Of a stretch of DNA of 64,000 nt, positions 1 to 9,119 are shown one piece after another (the stretch's first letter is position 1; each line of letters starts with the position of its first letter). The position numbers and the translations under genes were made by a program. The stretch comes from Lysobacter antibioticus (GTDB lineage Bacteria > Pseudomonadota > Gammaproteobacteria > Xanthomonadales > Xanthomonadaceae): contig NZ_CP013141.1 of the NCBI RefSeq assembly GCF_001442535.1, positions 3,442,857 through 3,506,856 of the forward strand, given 5' to 3'. The notes beneath the pieces are model-generated. The model saw only the letters and a program-made list of their open reading frames with translations. It made no database searches and was not told the DNA's origin.

Positions 1-70
1 GGCGGAGCCGGCCATGGCGGCGACGCCGGCGGCTGGGCCGCGGCCGCGGCCTGCGCCCGAATCGCAGGCA

Positions 71-97
71 TAAAAAAAGGCGCCGTTTCCGGCGCCT
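71..97 (-). terminator. Rho-independent terminator after distal tRNA-Asp
   Basis: Read on the minus strand, a GGCGCCG/CGGCGCC stem with a short AAA-centred loop is followed by seven T residues, ten bases past the 3' end of the downstream tRNA-Asp. This is a textbook intrinsic terminator for the tRNA transcript. Confidence 0.85.
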
Positions 98-106
98 TCG
101 CAAAAC

Positions 107-183
107 TGGCGGAGTGGACGGGACTCGAACCCGCGACCTCCGGCGTGACAGGCCAGCATTCTAACCGACTGAACTACCACTCC
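107..183 (-). tRNA. tRNA-Asp(GTC), distal copy
   Basis: The 77-base minus-strand cloverleaf includes an encoded CCA. The acceptor stem is GGAGTGG/CCACTCC, the anticodon loop CTGTCAC gives anticodon GTC, and the T-loop GTTCGAG is standard. It is identical to the copy at 286-362. Confidence 0.97.
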
Positions 184-250
184 GCGTTTTGAAACTTCCG
201 CATCCGCCGCGCCGCGATCGCGCAAAAAACGAATGCTCTCACTTATATAA

Positions 251-277
251 AACAAAGGCGCCGTTCCCGGCGCCTTT
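251..277 (-). terminator. Terminator-like hairpin between the two tRNA-Asp genes
   Basis: On the minus strand, GGCGCCG-GGAA-CGGCGCC is flanked by AAA and TTTG just after the upstream tRNA-Asp. It is a near copy of the hairpin at 71-97 with a poorer T tract, so the tRNA and its hairpin were duplicated together. Read-through into the second tRNA is likely. Confidence 0.7.
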
Positions 278-285
278 GGCAAAAC

Positions 286-362
286 TGGCGGAGTGGACGG
301 GACTCGAACCCGCGACCTCCGGCGTGACAGGCCAGCATTCTAACCGACTGAACTACCACTCC
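286..362 (-). tRNA. tRNA-Asp(GTC), proximal copy
   Basis: This is a 77-base tRNA with encoded CCA, identical in sequence to the tRNA at 107-183. Anticodon GTC lies in loop CTGTCAC. It lies downstream of tRNA-Val on the same strand and is probably co-transcribed with it. Confidence 0.97.
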
Positions 363-453
363 GCGTTTTGAACTCTTTCAACCGAATCCTGACTCGTGTG
401 TCTTGCCTGACTTCATCTTTCGGATGACGTCTTGGCAGAAAGACCAGCGAGAC

Positions 454-528
454 TGGTGGGTGCTGAGGGTTTCGAACCCCCGACCCTCTCCGTGTAAAGG
501 AGACGCTCTACCGCTGAGCTAAGCACCC
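454..528 (-). tRNA. tRNA-Val(TAC)
   Basis: This is a 75-base minus-strand tRNA with encoded CCA. The acceptor stem is GGGTGCT/AGCACCC and the anticodon loop TTTACAC gives TAC (Val). It is first in a Val-Asp-Asp tRNA run downstream of hupB. Confidence 0.96.
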
Positions 529-579
529 GAGTGCATCGGATTCTGCTTGGCGATGCCCCAGGCACCGCCGGCGAGCTGC

Positions 580-852
580 TTAGTTTACAGCATCCTTCAG
601 CGCCTTGCCAGCCTTGAAGGAAGGATTCTTCGACGCTGCGATCTTGATCGTTTCGCCGGTCTTCGGATTGCGACCCTGGCGGGCGGCGCGCGCGCGCACC
701 TGGAAGGTACCGAAGCCTACGAGCGTAACAGTGTCGCCCTTCTTGAGCGCCTTGGTGACGACGTCGATCAATGCATCGACGGCGGCGGTAGCGTCGGTCT
801 TCGACAGCTCGGCGGTTTCGGCAACTGCCCCTACGAGATCGGCCTTGTTCAT
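580..852 (-). CDS. hupB: DNA-binding protein HU (beta type)
   Basis: This 90-residue nucleoid protein has the full bacterial HU/IHF fold. The N-terminal helices (MNKADLV...) lead to the beta arm with RNPKTGETI at residues 61-69, which inserts into the DNA minor groove. Length is normal for HU. The ATG at 852 was chosen because it gives the canonical MNKADLV start and has AGGAGT about 10 bases upstream; the frame stays open further upstream without matching the family. It follows lon, as in many gammaproteobacteria where lon-hupB is conserved. It has its own strong-looking promoter (980-1008) and a long leader carrying a hairpin (938-971). A housekeeping role in nucleoid compaction is near certain from homology. 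Confidence 0.97.
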   Translation of the reverse strand: MNKADLVGAVAETAELSKTDATAAVDALIDVVTKALKKGDTVTLVGFGTFQVRARAARQGRNPKTGETIKIAASKNPSFKAGKALKDAVN

Positions 853-937
853 TATTTTCTTGACTCCTGTGCGGATTGGACCGCGTGTTCTGAGAATCGG
901 ATCTACGCCATGCAGGCGTACGTCCCGATCAAGCGTG

Positions 938-971
938 CCGCGCTGCAGAAGCAGGATTTCCTGCAGCGCGG
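938..971 (-). promoter_or_regulatory. GC-rich hairpin at the 5' end of the hupB leader
   Basis: A perfect 11-bp inverted repeat (CCGCGCTGCAG/CTGCAGCGCGG) with a 12-base loop starts about two bases after the transcription start predicted from the promoter at 980-1008. It has no T tract, so it is not a terminator. It would put a stable stem at the very 5' end of the hupB mRNA. A role in message stability or translation is inference. Confidence 0.5.
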
Positions 972-979
972 TTGCGGTC

Positions 980-1008
980 GTTATACCAGCGGCATTTTGG
1001 GGGCGCAA
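980..1008 (-). promoter_or_regulatory. Predicted sigma70 promoter of hupB
   Basis: On the minus strand, TTGCGC (1003-1008) and TATAAC (980-985) are separated by exactly 17 bases. The start would be near 973, giving a leader of about 120 bases before the hupB ATG at 852. Confidence 0.6.
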
Positions 1009-1072
1009 GCGTGAAAGCTAGCAGCGACGCGGCTTTCAGCGCTTTTTTCGGGTTTCCGACCGACGGCCCGAC

Positions 1073-3505
1073 TTAATGCTTGACGTCGGGCTGCGCAGCC
1101 GTCTTGCCGCCGTCGCGCACCGCCAGCTCACCCTCGCCGGAGGGCGGCGTCGGTGCGATAGGACGTTCCAGCGCCAGGTCGAGCACCTCGTCGATCCAAC
1201 GCGCCGGCACGATCTTGAGGCCCTGCATCACGCTCTTGGGCAGGTCGGAGAGATCCTTGCGGTTCTCCTCGGGAATGATCACGGTGCGGATGCCGCCGCG
1301 CAGCGCCGCGAGCAGTTTTTCCTTGAGCCCGCCGATCGGCAGCACGCGTCCGCGCAAGGTGATTTCGCCGGTCATCGCGACGTCGGCCTTGACCGCGTTC
1401 TTGGTCAACATCGACACCAATGCGGTGGCGATGCCGATGCCCGCGCTCGGGCCGTCCTTCGGCGTCGCGCCTTCGGGCACGTGCACGTGCACGTCGTGCT
1501 TCTGCAGGAACTCGACGTCGATGCCGAGCCGTTCGGCGCGCGCGCGCACCACCGACAAGGCCGCCGATGCGGATTCTTTCATGACGTCGCCGAGCTGGCC
1601 GGTCAGGATCAGCTGACCCTTGCCCGGCACCAGGGTGGCTTCGACCTGGAGCAGGTCGCCGCCGACTTCGGTCCAGGCCAGGCCGGTGACCAGGCCGATC
1701 TCGTTCTGCTCTTCGGCGCGGCCGAAATCGAAACGGCGCACGCCCAGGTACTTCTCGAGATTCTTCGAGCCGACGCTCATCGCGCCGTCCTTGTCCTTCT
1801 TCAGCTTCGGGCCGGCCAGGGCGATTTCCTTGACCACCTTGCGGCAGATCTTGGAGATCTCGCGCTCGAGGTTGCGCACGCCGGATTCGCGCGTGTAGTA
1901 ACGCACGATGTCGCGCACCGCCGATTCGGCGATCTTGATTTCCTCGACTTTCAAACCATTGGCCTTGATCTGCTTGGGCAGCAGGTAGCGCATGGCGATG
2001 TTGAGCTTCTCTTCCTCGGTGTAACCCGGGATCCGGATCACTTCCATGCGGTCCAGCAGCGGGCCGGGAATGTTGAGCGAGTTCGAGGTCGCCACGAACA
2101 TCACTTCGCTGAGATCGAGGTCGACTTCGAGGTAGTGATCGTTGAAGGAATTGTTCTGTTCCGGATCGAGCACTTCCAGCAGCGCCGAAGACGGGTCGCC
2201 ACGGAAGTCCATCGACATCTTGTCGATTTCGTCGAGCACGAACAGCGGGTTCTTGCTGCCGACCTTGTTGAGGTTCTGGACGATGCGGCCCGGCATCGAA
2301 CCGACGTAGGTACGGCGGTGGCCGCGGATCTCGGCTTCGTCGCGCACACCGCCGAGCGACATGCGCACGAACTTGCGGTTGGTCGCCTTGGCGATGCTCT
2401 GCCCCAGCGAAGTCTTGCCCACGCCCGGCGGACCGACCAGGCACAGGATCGCTCCCTTCATGTTCTTCACCCGCGTCTGCACGGCGAGGTATTCGAGGAT
2501 GCGCTCCTTGACCTTTTCCAGACCGAAGTGGTCGGCGTCGAGGACGTCCTGCGCGGCCTTGAGGTCCTTGCGGATCTTGCTGCGCTTCTTCCACGGCACG
2601 CCGAGCAACCAGTCGAGATAGTTGCGCACGACCGCGGCCTCGGCCGACATCGGCGACATCTGCTTGAGCTTGTTGAGCTCGGCCTTGGCCTTGGTTTCCA
2701 CCGGCTTGGGCATGCCGGCCTCGGCGATCTTGCGCGCGAGCTCGTCGACGTCGTTGGGGGCATCGTCGATCTCGCCGAGCTCCTTCTGGATCGCCTTCAT
2801 CTGCTCGTTGAGGTAGTACTCGCGCTGGCTCTTCTCCATCTGCGACTTGACCCGGCCGCGGATGCGCTTCTCCAGCTGCTGCACGTCGATTTCGCCGTCG
2901 ACCAGGCCGACCAGCTGTTCCAGGCGCGCGCCGATGGCGTGGGTCTCAAGCAGCTTCTGCTTGTCGCCGATGCGCACGCCCAGGTGCGCGGCGACGGTGT
3001 CGGCGAGACGGCCGGGCTCGTCGATGCCGGCCAGGGTCTGCATCAGCTCCGGCGGCAACTTGCGATTGGTCTTGACGTACTGCTCGAACAAACCCATCAG
3101 CGAGCGCGCGATCGCCTCGACTTCGCGTTCTTCGCGGTCGATCACCGGCTCGACCATGTCGGCCTGGCCGGACAGCGCGCCGTCGCGTTCGAGGACGTCG
3201 CCGACCTTGACCCGCGACACGCCCTCGACGAGCACCTTGATGGTGCCGTCGGGCAGCTTGAGCAACTGCAGCACCTGCGCGAGCGTGCCGATCTCGTACA
3301 GATCCTCGGCGACCGGATCGTCGGTCTCGGCGGATTTCTGCGCGACCAGCAGGATGCGCTTGTCGGATTCCATCGCCAGGTCGAGGGCGCGGATCGACTT
3401 GTCGCGGCCGACGAACAGCGGGATCACCATGTGCGGAAACACGACCACGTCGCGCAGCGGCAGCACCGGCAGTTGCAGGATTTCGTGTTCGGTACGGTCG
3501 GACAT
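1073..3505 (-). CDS. lon: ATP-dependent protease La (Lon)
   Basis: This 810-residue serine protease of the AAA+ family degrades misfolded and regulatory proteins in the cytoplasm. The N-terminal substrate-recognition domain (about 10-200) is followed by a coiled-coil rich linker, an AAA+ module with Walker [10 protein letters not shown] at 358-366, and a C-terminal protease domain. The catalytic Ser687 lies in KDGPSAG, and Lys730 follows 43 residues later, the same spacing as in E. coli Lon (S679/K722). Length is slightly above E. coli (784), mostly from a hydrophilic tail. It sits between clpX and hupB on the same strand. A sigma32-like promoter at 3555-3585 predicts heat-shock control. The ATG at 3505 starts the standard MSD...[13 protein letters not shown] sequence. 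Confidence 0.98.
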   Translation of the reverse strand: MSDRTEHEILQLPVLPLRDVVVFPHMVIPLFVGRDKSIRALDLAMESDKRILLVAQKSAETDDPVAEDLYEIGTLAQVLQLLKLPDGTIKVLVEGVSRVKVGDVLERDGALSGQADMVEPVIDREEREVEAIARSLMGLFEQYVKTNRKLPPELMQTLAGIDEPGRLADTVAAHLGVRIGDKQKLLETHAIGARLEQLVGLVDGEIDVQQLEKRIRGRVKSQMEKSQREYYLNEQMKAIQKELGEIDDAPNDVDELARKIAEAGMPKPVETKAKAELNKLKQMSPMSAEAAVVRNYLDWLLGVPWKKRSKIRKDLKAAQDVLDADHFGLEKVKERILEYLAVQTRVKNMKGAILCLVGPPGVGKTSLGQSIAKATNRKFVRMSLGGVRDEAEIRGHRRTYVGSMPGRIVQNLNKVGSKNPLFVLDEIDKMSMDFRGDPSSALLEVLDPEQNNSFNDHYLEVDLDLSEVMFVATSNSLNIPGPLLDRMEVIRIPGYTEEEKLNIAMRYLLPKQIKANGLKVEEIKIAESAVRDIVRYYTRESGVRNLEREISKICRKVVKEIALAGPKLKKDKDGAMSVGSKNLEKYLGVRRFDFGRAEEQNEIGLVTGLAWTEVGGDLLQVEATLVPGKGQLILTGQLGDVMKESASAALSVVRARAERLGIDVEFLQKHDVHVHVPEGATPKDGPSAGIGIATALVSMLTKNAVKADVAMTGEITLRGRVLPIGGLKEKLLAALRGGIRTVIIPEENRKDLSDLPKSVMQGLKIVPARWIDEVLDLALERPIAPTPPSGEGELAVRDGGKTAAQPDVKH

Positions 3506-3554
3506 GCGGACTCCAGATGTATGCGTTAGGCAGCCACTACGGCGGCCACGCCCG

Positions 3555-3585
3555 ATTTATGGGGTTGGCGCCCGAACGATGCAAG
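3555..3585 (-). promoter_or_regulatory. Predicted sigma32 (RpoH) heat-shock promoter of lon
   Basis: On the minus strand, CTTGCA (3580-3585) lies 15 bases before CCCCATAAAT (3555-3564). This matches the RpoH pattern CTTGAA-N(11-16)-CCCCATnT with one mismatch in the -35 part. The start would be near 3548, about 43 bases before the lon ATG. lon is a classic RpoH target. Confidence 0.6.
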
Positions 3586-4053
3586 CACGACATTGGTCCC
3601 AACGCCGCCAGCATGCGCCAAACCCTTGCCAATCAAGACATTGAGGCGATTACGGCACTCAATGTTCCAGCCAAGTGTTCAGTATCACCGCGTACTGACA
3701 TCTGAAGTCGGCCCGGGCGCACGGAACCGGCCGCCGCGGCCGGTTCCAACCGCTTGCGCTGACGACTGCCCTCCCCGGGCCACGATGGCGCGGCTCCTTA
3801 CCGGATCAGACGCCGGCCGAGGGCCGGATCGGACAAAGGAGGTCCTGGGAGGCGGCCTGCGCAGCCCGGCGGGATGGCCTGGCGGGGATGGCCGCGGACA
3901 AGGCGAGAGCAGGCGAGCGGCGCTCGCGGGGCCCTGAGCCTGGTCCGCGACGCAGGCAGGCGCTTGGTGCGGCCCGGGCGGATCGCACCTGAGCGAACCG
4001 AAGCTCCCCAGCCTCGATGCGCCGCCGGATCGGCGTTGCCGACCCCGGATGGC
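3586..4053. other. clpX-lon spacer without a supported gene
   Basis: About 470 bases between the lon promoter and the clpX terminator. Open frames here are only extensions or opposite-strand shadows of clpX and lon. No RNA gene or repeat was recognised. Confidence 0.6.
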
Positions 4054-4077
4054 AAACGCCCCGGCAGGGCCGGGGCG
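4054..4077 (-). terminator. Terminator of clpX
   Basis: On the minus strand, a 9-bp stem (CGCCCCGGC/GCCGGGGCG) with a 3-base loop, nine bases past the clpX stop, is followed by TTT. It separates clpX from lon transcriptionally. Confidence 0.75.
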
Positions 4078-4085
4078 TTCGGGGT

Positions 4086-5375
4086 TCACTCGGCCGCGGC
4101 GACTTTCGGCTGCGCCGGCGGCGTCTGATAGATCAGATACGGCTCGGACTTGTGCTCGATCACCGACTCGTCGACGACCACCTTGCTGACGTTCTCCAGC
4201 GAAGGCAGTTCGTACATCGTGTCCAGCAGGACCGACTCGACGATGGTGCGCAGGCCGCGCGCGCCGGTCTTGCGCTTGAGCGCGCGACGGGCGATCGCCG
4301 CCAGCGCGTCGGGACGGAATTCGAGCTCGACGCTCTCCATCTCGAACAGCTTGCGGAACTGCTTGGTGATCGCGTTCTTCGGCTCGGTGAGGATCGAGAT
4401 CAGCGCCGCTTCGTCGAGTTCCTCGAGCGTGGCGACCACCGGCAGGCGGCCGACGAACTCGGGGATCAGGCCGAACTTGATCAGGTCTTCCGGCTCGACC
4501 TCGGCCAGGATGCGGCCGATGTCGATCTTGCGCTCGCTGCTCTTGACCTTGGCGCCGAAGCCGATGCCGCCGGCCTCGGTGCTGCGCTGCTGGATGATCT
4601 TGTCCAGACCGGCGAACGCGCCGCCCACCACGAACAGGATGTTGCGCGTGTCGACCTGCAGGAATTCCTGCTGCGGATGCTTGCGCCCGCCTTGCGGCGG
4701 CACGCTGGCGATGGTGCCTTCGATCAGCTTCAGCAGCGCCTGCTGCACGCCTTCGCCGGAAACGTCGCGGGTGATCGACGGGTTGTCGCTCTTGCGCGAA
4801 ATCTTGTCGATTTCGTCGATGTAGACGATGCCCTGCTGCGCTTTTTCGACGTCGTAGTCGCACTTCTGCAGCAGCTTCTGGATGATGTTCTCGACGTCTT
4901 CGCCCACGTAACCGGCTTCGGTCAGGGTGGTCGCGTCGGCGATCGTGAACGGCACGTTGAGCAGGCGCGCCAGCGTTTCGGCCAGCAGCGTCTTGCCCGA
5001 ACCGGTCGGGCCGACCAGCAGGATGTTCGACTTCGACAATTCGACGTCGTCGTTCTTCTGCCGGCTCTCGATGCGCTTGTAATGGTTGTATACGGCCACC
5101 GCCAGGGTGCGCTTGGCGCGCTGCTGGCCGATCACGTATTGGTCGAGCACTTCGAGAATCTCGCGCGGCTTCGGCAGATGGCTGCGGGCCGACTGCGCCT
5201 TCTCCTCGAGCTCCTCGCGGATGATGTCGTTGCACAGCTCGACGCATTCATCGCAGATGAAGACGCTCGGGCCCGCAATCAGCTTGCGGACTTCATGCTG
5301 GCTTTTACCGCAGAACGAGCAATACAGGATCTTGTTGCTGTCGCCCGTGCTGCGTCCTTGTCGATCGTCGGTCAT
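4086..5375 (-). CDS. clpX: ATP-dependent unfoldase ClpX
   Basis: The 429-residue AAA+ unfoldase recognises tagged substrates and feeds them to ClpP. The N-terminal zinc-binding domain has Cys19, 22, 41 and 44. It is followed by Walker A GPTGSGKT (122-129), pore loop GYVG (155-158), Walker B IVYIDEID (183-190), the RKH loop (231-233) and the ClpP-docking IGF loop (271-273). All functional loops are intact and length is standard. The ATG at 5375 gives the usual MTDDRQG start. An in-frame ATG at 5408 and a longer open frame lack family support. clpP lies 179 bases upstream on the same strand, the normal clpP-clpX arrangement. A GC-rich 7-bp hairpin without a T tract lies between them (5486-5502), so partial separation of the messages is possible. 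Confidence 0.98.
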   Translation of the reverse strand: MTDDRQGRSTGDSNKILYCSFCGKSQHEVRKLIAGPSVFICDECVELCNDIIREELEEKAQSARSHLPKPREILEVLDQYVIGQQRAKRTLAVAVYNHYKRIESRQKNDDVELSKSNILLVGPTGSGKTLLAETLARLLNVPFTIADATTLTEAGYVGEDVENIIQKLLQKCDYDVEKAQQGIVYIDEIDKISRKSDNPSITRDVSGEGVQQALLKLIEGTIASVPPQGGRKHPQQEFLQVDTRNILFVVGGAFAGLDKIIQQRSTEAGGIGFGAKVKSSERKIDIGRILAEVEPEDLIKFGLIPEFVGRLPVVATLEELDEAALISILTEPKNAITKQFRKLFEMESVELEFRPDALAAIARRALKRKTGARGLRTIVESVLLDTMYELPSLENVSKVVVDESVIEHKSEPYLIYQTPPAQPKVAAAE

Positions 5376-5554
5376 GCTTTGGCCCGTTGGTGCTCGAATC
5401 GTACTCATATTCCCGATTGGCCATCTCGGCAAGCGCCAAAATGGCCGTTCGGCTATCGCAGCCCGAGAATAACACACCCCCCGGCCCCGCCCTGCGGGCG
5501 GGACTGGCGGCGGTTACCCAGTGCGATCAAGGGTTTGCGCGTCAGGACGAACGG

Positions 5555-6181
5555 TCAGGCGGCCTGGACCGAGTCGTCCGGACGGCGCTCGAGGACCTGA
5601 TCGATCAGGCCGTATTCGCGCGCGGCTTCGGCGCTCTTGAAGTTGTCGCGCTCGGTATCGCGCGCGATCGTCTCCAGCGCCTGGCCGGTGTGCTTGGACA
5701 GGATCTCGTTGAGGCGCTGACGCAGGGTCAGGATCTCGCGGGCGTGGATGTCGATGTCGGTCGCCTGACCCTGGAAGCCGCCGAGCGGCTGGTGGATCAT
5801 CACGCGCGAGTTCGGCAGGGCGTAACGCTTGCCCTTGGCGCCCGCGGCGAGCAGCAGCGCGCCCATGCTGGCGGCCTGGCCGACGCAGATCGTGCTCACG
5901 TCCGGCTTGATGTACTGCATGGTGTCGTAGATCGCCATGCCGGCGGTGACCACGCCGCCCGGCGAGTTGATGTAGAGGCTGATGTCCTTTTCGGGATTCT
6001 CGGCCTCCAGGAACAGCATCTGGGCCACGATCACGTTGGCGACATGGTCGTCGACGCCGCCGACGAGGAAGATCACGCGCTCTTTGAGCAGGCGCGAATA
6101 GATGTCGTAGGCGCGTTCGCCGCGGCTGGTCTGTTCGACCACCATCGGCACCAGATTCAATGCTTTGGTTCGGTTGTCCAT
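5555..6181 (-). CDS. clpP: ATP-dependent Clp protease proteolytic subunit ClpP
   Basis: This 208-residue serine peptidase forms the tetradecameric chamber that works with ClpX. The catalytic triad is visible as Ser105 (GQAASMGA), His130 (RVMIHQP) and Asp179 (RDTERDNF). The 25- and 49-residue spacings equal those of E. coli ClpP. The start at 6181 ([12 protein letters not shown]) is typical for the family. A longer open reading frame to 6268 has no homology support. The gene lies between tig and clpX on the minus strand, the usual gammaproteobacterial order. The spacer to tig holds a strong hairpin (6229-6261). Confidence 0.98.
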   Translation of the reverse strand: MDNRTKALNLVPMVVEQTSRGERAYDIYSRLLKERVIFLVGGVDDHVANVIVAQMLFLEAENPEKDISLYINSPGGVVTAGMAIYDTMQYIKPDVSTICVGQAASMGALLLAAGAKGKRYALPNSRVMIHQPLGGFQGQATDIDIHAREILTLRQRLNEILSKHTGQALETIARDTERDNFKSAEAAREYGLIDQVLERRPDDSVQAA

Positions 6182-6228
6182 TTCAACGGCACCTATTGGC
6201 TGACGTGGAGTGCGCTTGTAATGCAAGC

Positions 6229-6261
6229 GCGGTCCGGCCAACTTGGGGCCGGCCGGACCGC
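6229..6261 (-). promoter_or_regulatory. 11-bp inverted repeat in the tig-clpP spacer
   Basis: A perfect GCGGTCCGGCC/GGCCGGACCGC stem has an 11-base loop, and a smaller CTTG...CAAG palindrome lies next to it (6215-6227). There is no T tract. It may weaken read-through from tig into clpP or protect the 3' end of the tig message. Function is inference. Confidence 0.45.
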
Positions 6262-6336
6262 AGCGCAAGAGGCGCGATTGCTAAAAGCGGTATTACCGCC
6301 AAGCACGCCCGATCGGGAAAGCTCGAAAGCCGCCGA

Positions 6337-7638
6337 TCAGGCCGGGCGGATCGCTTCGCTGAACGACAGCGGCTGCTCGGTGTGCTGGGCGCGCTCGGCG
6401 ATCCAATCGATCACCTGCTCCTCCATCACCCGGTTCTGCAGACCGGCCATCAGCTGCTGGTCGTTGCGGTACAGGTCGATCACCTGCTGCGGCTCCTCGT
6501 AGGTCGAGGCGATCAGGCGCAGGGTCTCGTTGACGCGCTTGGGCTCCAGGCGCAGCTCGTGACGGCGGGCGATCTCGCCGACCAGCAGGCCGACCAGCAC
6601 GCGCTTGCGCGCCGCGTCCATGTAGTTCAGGTGGGCGTCGGCCGGGGCTTCGATCTGGCGGCCCTGGCGACGGGCCTGCTCGACGGTCTGCCAGACCATG
6701 TCGCGGGCTTCGTTCTCGACCAGCTTCGGCGGCATTTCGACCGACTCGTAGGCGGCGATCAGCTGCTCGCCGACTTCGCGGCGCAGGCGGGTCATCAGCG
6801 CGCCCTTGAGCTCGCGCTCCAGGTTGGTGCGGATGTCGTTACGGAACTGCTCGGCATCGCCGCTCTTCACGCCGAAGCTCTTGATGAACTCGGCGTCGAC
6901 TTCCGGCAGGACCGGCTCGGAAACGTGGTTCAGCTTCAGGTGCACGCTGGCCTTTTGGCCGGCGAGCTGCGGGGCGCGCCATTCGGCCGGGAATTCGACC
7001 TCGGCGACGGTTTCCTCGCCGGCCTTGAGGCCGACCAGGGCGTCCTCGAGCGGCTTGAACATGGATTCCGAACCGATCACGGTGCTGCCGTGCTCGGCGC
7101 CTTCGGCCGGCAGACGCTCCTCGCCGACCTGGGTCCAGGTCTCCAGCTCGACCACGTCGCCCTGCTGGGCGGCGCGATCGACCGACTTCAGGGTGCGGCG
7201 CTGCAGGCGCAGGTTTTCGATCATCGCGTCGATGTCGGCGTCGGCGACTTCGGCGACGTGACGGACGATGTTGAGCTTGGCCACGTCGATGTCGCCGAAG
7301 TCCGGCACGACCTCGAAGGTCGCCACGTAGGACAGCGTCTCGCCGCCTTCGTTGGCCGGCTCGATGCGCGGGTTACCGGCGATCTGCAGCTTTTCCTCGC
7401 GGATCGCGTTGCCGAAGCTTTCGCGCAGCATGCCGTCGAGGATTTCGGCCCGCACCTGCGCGCCGAAACGCTGCTCGATGACCTTGGTCGGCACCTTGCC
7501 GGGGCGGAAGCCCTTGATCTTGGCGCCACGCGCGATTTCGCGCAGGCGGCCGCCGACCTGGTTTTCCAGGTTCTCGGCCGGGAGGCTGAAGGTCAGTCGG
7601 CGTTCGAGCGAGCCCAGCGATTCGAGCGAAACTTGCAT
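6337..7638 (-). CDS. tig: Trigger factor (ribosome-associated chaperone, peptidyl-prolyl isomerase)
   Basis: This 433-residue chaperone binds the ribosomal exit tunnel and folds nascent chains. The ribosome-docking loop GFRPGKVP is at 43-50. It is followed by the FKBP-like isomerase domain (about 155-240) and the helical C-terminal chaperone domain. Length matches E. coli (432). The ATG at 7638 has AGGAG five bases upstream and gives [14 protein letters not shown], matching the family. An in-frame ATG six codons upstream lacks this fit. It is first gene of tig-clpP-clpX-lon-hupB, so co-translational folding and quality control proteolysis are encoded together. Confidence 0.98.
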   Translation of the reverse strand: MQVSLESLGSLERRLTFSLPAENLENQVGGRLREIARGAKIKGFRPGKVPTKVIEQRFGAQVRAEILDGMLRESFGNAIREEKLQIAGNPRIEPANEGGETLSYVATFEVVPDFGDIDVAKLNIVRHVAEVADADIDAMIENLRLQRRTLKSVDRAAQQGDVVELETWTQVGEERLPAEGAEHGSTVIGSESMFKPLEDALVGLKAGEETVAEVEFPAEWRAPQLAGQKASVHLKLNHVSEPVLPEVDAEFIKSFGVKSGDAEQFRNDIRTNLERELKGALMTRLRREVGEQLIAAYESVEMPPKLVENEARDMVWQTVEQARRQGRQIEAPADAHLNYMDAARKRVLVGLLVGEIARRHELRLEPKRVNETLRLIASTYEEPQQVIDLYRNDQQLMAGLQNRVMEEQVIDWIAERAQHTEQPLSFSEAIRPA

Positions 7639-8023
7639 ATCCACTCCTGCGACCACGGCACTCGCCGCAGCACGATGTTGATGATCTTGTCCGGCCGCCG
7701 TTATCGACGAGACCCTCGCCGGCCAGCGGAACTTGCTAGTTTGGCCGATTACGGGCCGGGCTGCCAGCGTCGCACGCCCGAAAGGCCGCCTGGACGGGGT
7801 CGAAGGGCCGAAAACGGCGGTTTTCGCGACTTGGGTCGCAGCCGGGGCGGTTTGGGGGCTGGTGCGGGCTGCCGCGGGGCGGGCTGCCGCGGGGCGGGGT
7901 CCGGCGGTGGCCGGACCGGCTGGCGAACCGCGCGGACGACCCGACCGAGCCGGCCAAGAGCTTGAGCCGGAACCCGGCCGGAGGTTTCTGCAGTCGCGCC
8001 GGCTGGCTGCCGACCCGACGGCT
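7639..8023. other. Spacer upstream of tig, no supported gene
   Basis: About 385 bases. It should hold the tig promoter but no convincing hexamer pair was found. A 15-base GC-rich unit is repeated in tandem near 7868-7897. Open frames here have no family features. Confidence 0.5.
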
Positions 8024-8077
8024 TGGTGCGAAAGGCGGGACCCGAACCCGCACGGGGGTTACCGCTAGAACCTAAAT
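8024..8077 (-). pseudogene. tRNA-Leu 3'-half fragment (attachment-site-like duplication)
   Basis: These 54 bases repeat the 3' part of tRNA-Leu(TAG), from the anticodon loop to the CCA end, found intact at 9120-9174. There are two substitutions and one deleted base. The 5' half of the tRNA is absent, so this cannot be a working gene. Orientation is the same as the intact gene. The fragment lies beyond its 3' end, where the distal attachment site of an element integrated into a tRNA 3' end would be. No integrase gene lies between the copies. Confidence 0.85.
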
Positions 8078-8170
8078 TTTGGGGTTCGGCTTCGGGGACG
8101 CCAACTTATGCGACTGGGTGACGCCAGGGGTGACATTTGTGACGGAGGCGACGCGGGCGCCGCGCCAGGC

Positions 8171-8755
8171 TTACCCAGGGATGGCCGCAAGCAGCCTCGA
8201 CTGCAGATTATTGGGCTTGTGGTGCATTGCGACCGTCCAGGCCAAATCCGGCCGCGCGGAGAGCACCAGTTCAAACGTGTCGCGGATGCAACGGTCGATG
8301 CGAGGCCCATGCCCTCCGATCAACGACTCCACCAATGCAGGCACCACTCGCCCGAGGAGCCCGGGGTGCCCACTCACCGAGTAAGCCAAGGACTGGAGGG
8401 CGTGGGATCGTCTCAGGTTGTGCGGCTCGGTCTCGGCAAGCGCGACCAGATCCTCGACGTACTTGGCGGCAAGCTCGGGCCGAATCTTTGCGAGCACACG
8501 AATGGGCCAGGAGGATACCGTGACGACCCGATTGGTCTCATCTTGCTCGTGCGCAGCCGCAAGCGACTCCGATAGAACGCGCTCCTGGTCGCGGCCAGTC
8601 ATGTACTCAGCAGTTGTCGCCAGGGCCTGACACCGATACCACGGATGTTTGATGCCGCGCGCCGTCTCCAGAGAACGGCCGATATCAAGTGGCGCGAGTT
8701 TTCCGGCACGCGCCCGCCCGGCCACATCCTCCCGCGTGATCTCCATCTCGCTCAT
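8171..8755 (-). CDS. Unrecognised helical protein between tRNA-Leu copies
   Basis: The 194-residue product is not recognised. Its sequence looks entirely helical with repeated blocks of about 35-40 residues (for example RCQALATTAEYM and RRSHALQSLAYS), reminiscent of HEAT/TPR-like repeats. It has no signal peptide, membrane segment or catalytic motif. Start choice is uncertain: ATGs at 8755 and 8746 are both possible and neither has a strong ribosome binding site. Codon use is GC-rich at third positions like its neighbours, which supports real coding. It is the only plausible gene between the tRNA-Leu fragment (8024-8077) and intact tRNA-Leu (9120-9205). It may be cargo left from an integrated element. 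No function is claimed. Confidence 0.65.
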   Translation of the reverse strand: MSEMEITREDVAGRARAGKLAPLDIGRSLETARGIKHPWYRCQALATTAEYMTGRDQERVLSESLAAAHEQDETNRVVTVSSWPIRVLAKIRPELAAKYVEDLVALAETEPHNLRRSHALQSLAYSVSGHPGLLGRVVPALVESLIGGHGPRIDRCIRDTFELVLSARPDLAWTVAMHHKPNNLQSRLLAAIPG

Positions 8756-9119
8756 CGGGCATCCAGTCCAACGTCCGTCAAGTGCATTGAATTATGCACA
8801 GCATCGCGACTGCCCCAAGACATCAAACGTTCGCCTGCGAGCGACATCCCACTGGCAGCAGGAACGAGCGGCAATGGCGTGCGGTCTGCGCCCCCCCCTA
8901 TTCCACCAATCGCAATGGACCAGCGCAGCCCTGGAATGGCATCCAGTCCGGCTACCCGGCTCGAGCAGCGAAGAAGCGAGGCACGGCAAGGCACTCGGCG
9001 CTCAAGCAGGCGGCAATGCAGTCGGGGAATTGGCGCCCTTGCATTCCGATCCAGGGCGATATCCGTGACAGGGACACCCCAGAACCGAACGTAATGAGCA
9101 ATACAATCAATATGTTAGA
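8756..9119. other. Non-coding remainder of the tRNA-Leu-bounded segment
   Basis: About 360 bases between the unknown gene and tRNA-Leu. Its T/A content is slightly higher near 9080-9120. No integrase, recombination directionality factor or further gene was found. Confidence 0.5.

Noticed and set aside
1010..1056. Hairpin after lon (GAAAGC...GCTTTC followed by T/A run)
   Set aside because: The loop is long, the stem is short, and the T run is on the wrong side for lon. Not a convincing terminator.
1076..3529. Long plus-strand open frame opposite lon
   Set aside because: It is an antisense shadow; composition and lack of motifs show that lon is the real gene.
7736..8068. Overlapping short open frames upstream of tig
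   Set aside because: Arg/Pro/Gly-rich low-complexity translations, some running into the tRNA-Leu fragment. No ribosome binding site or homology.
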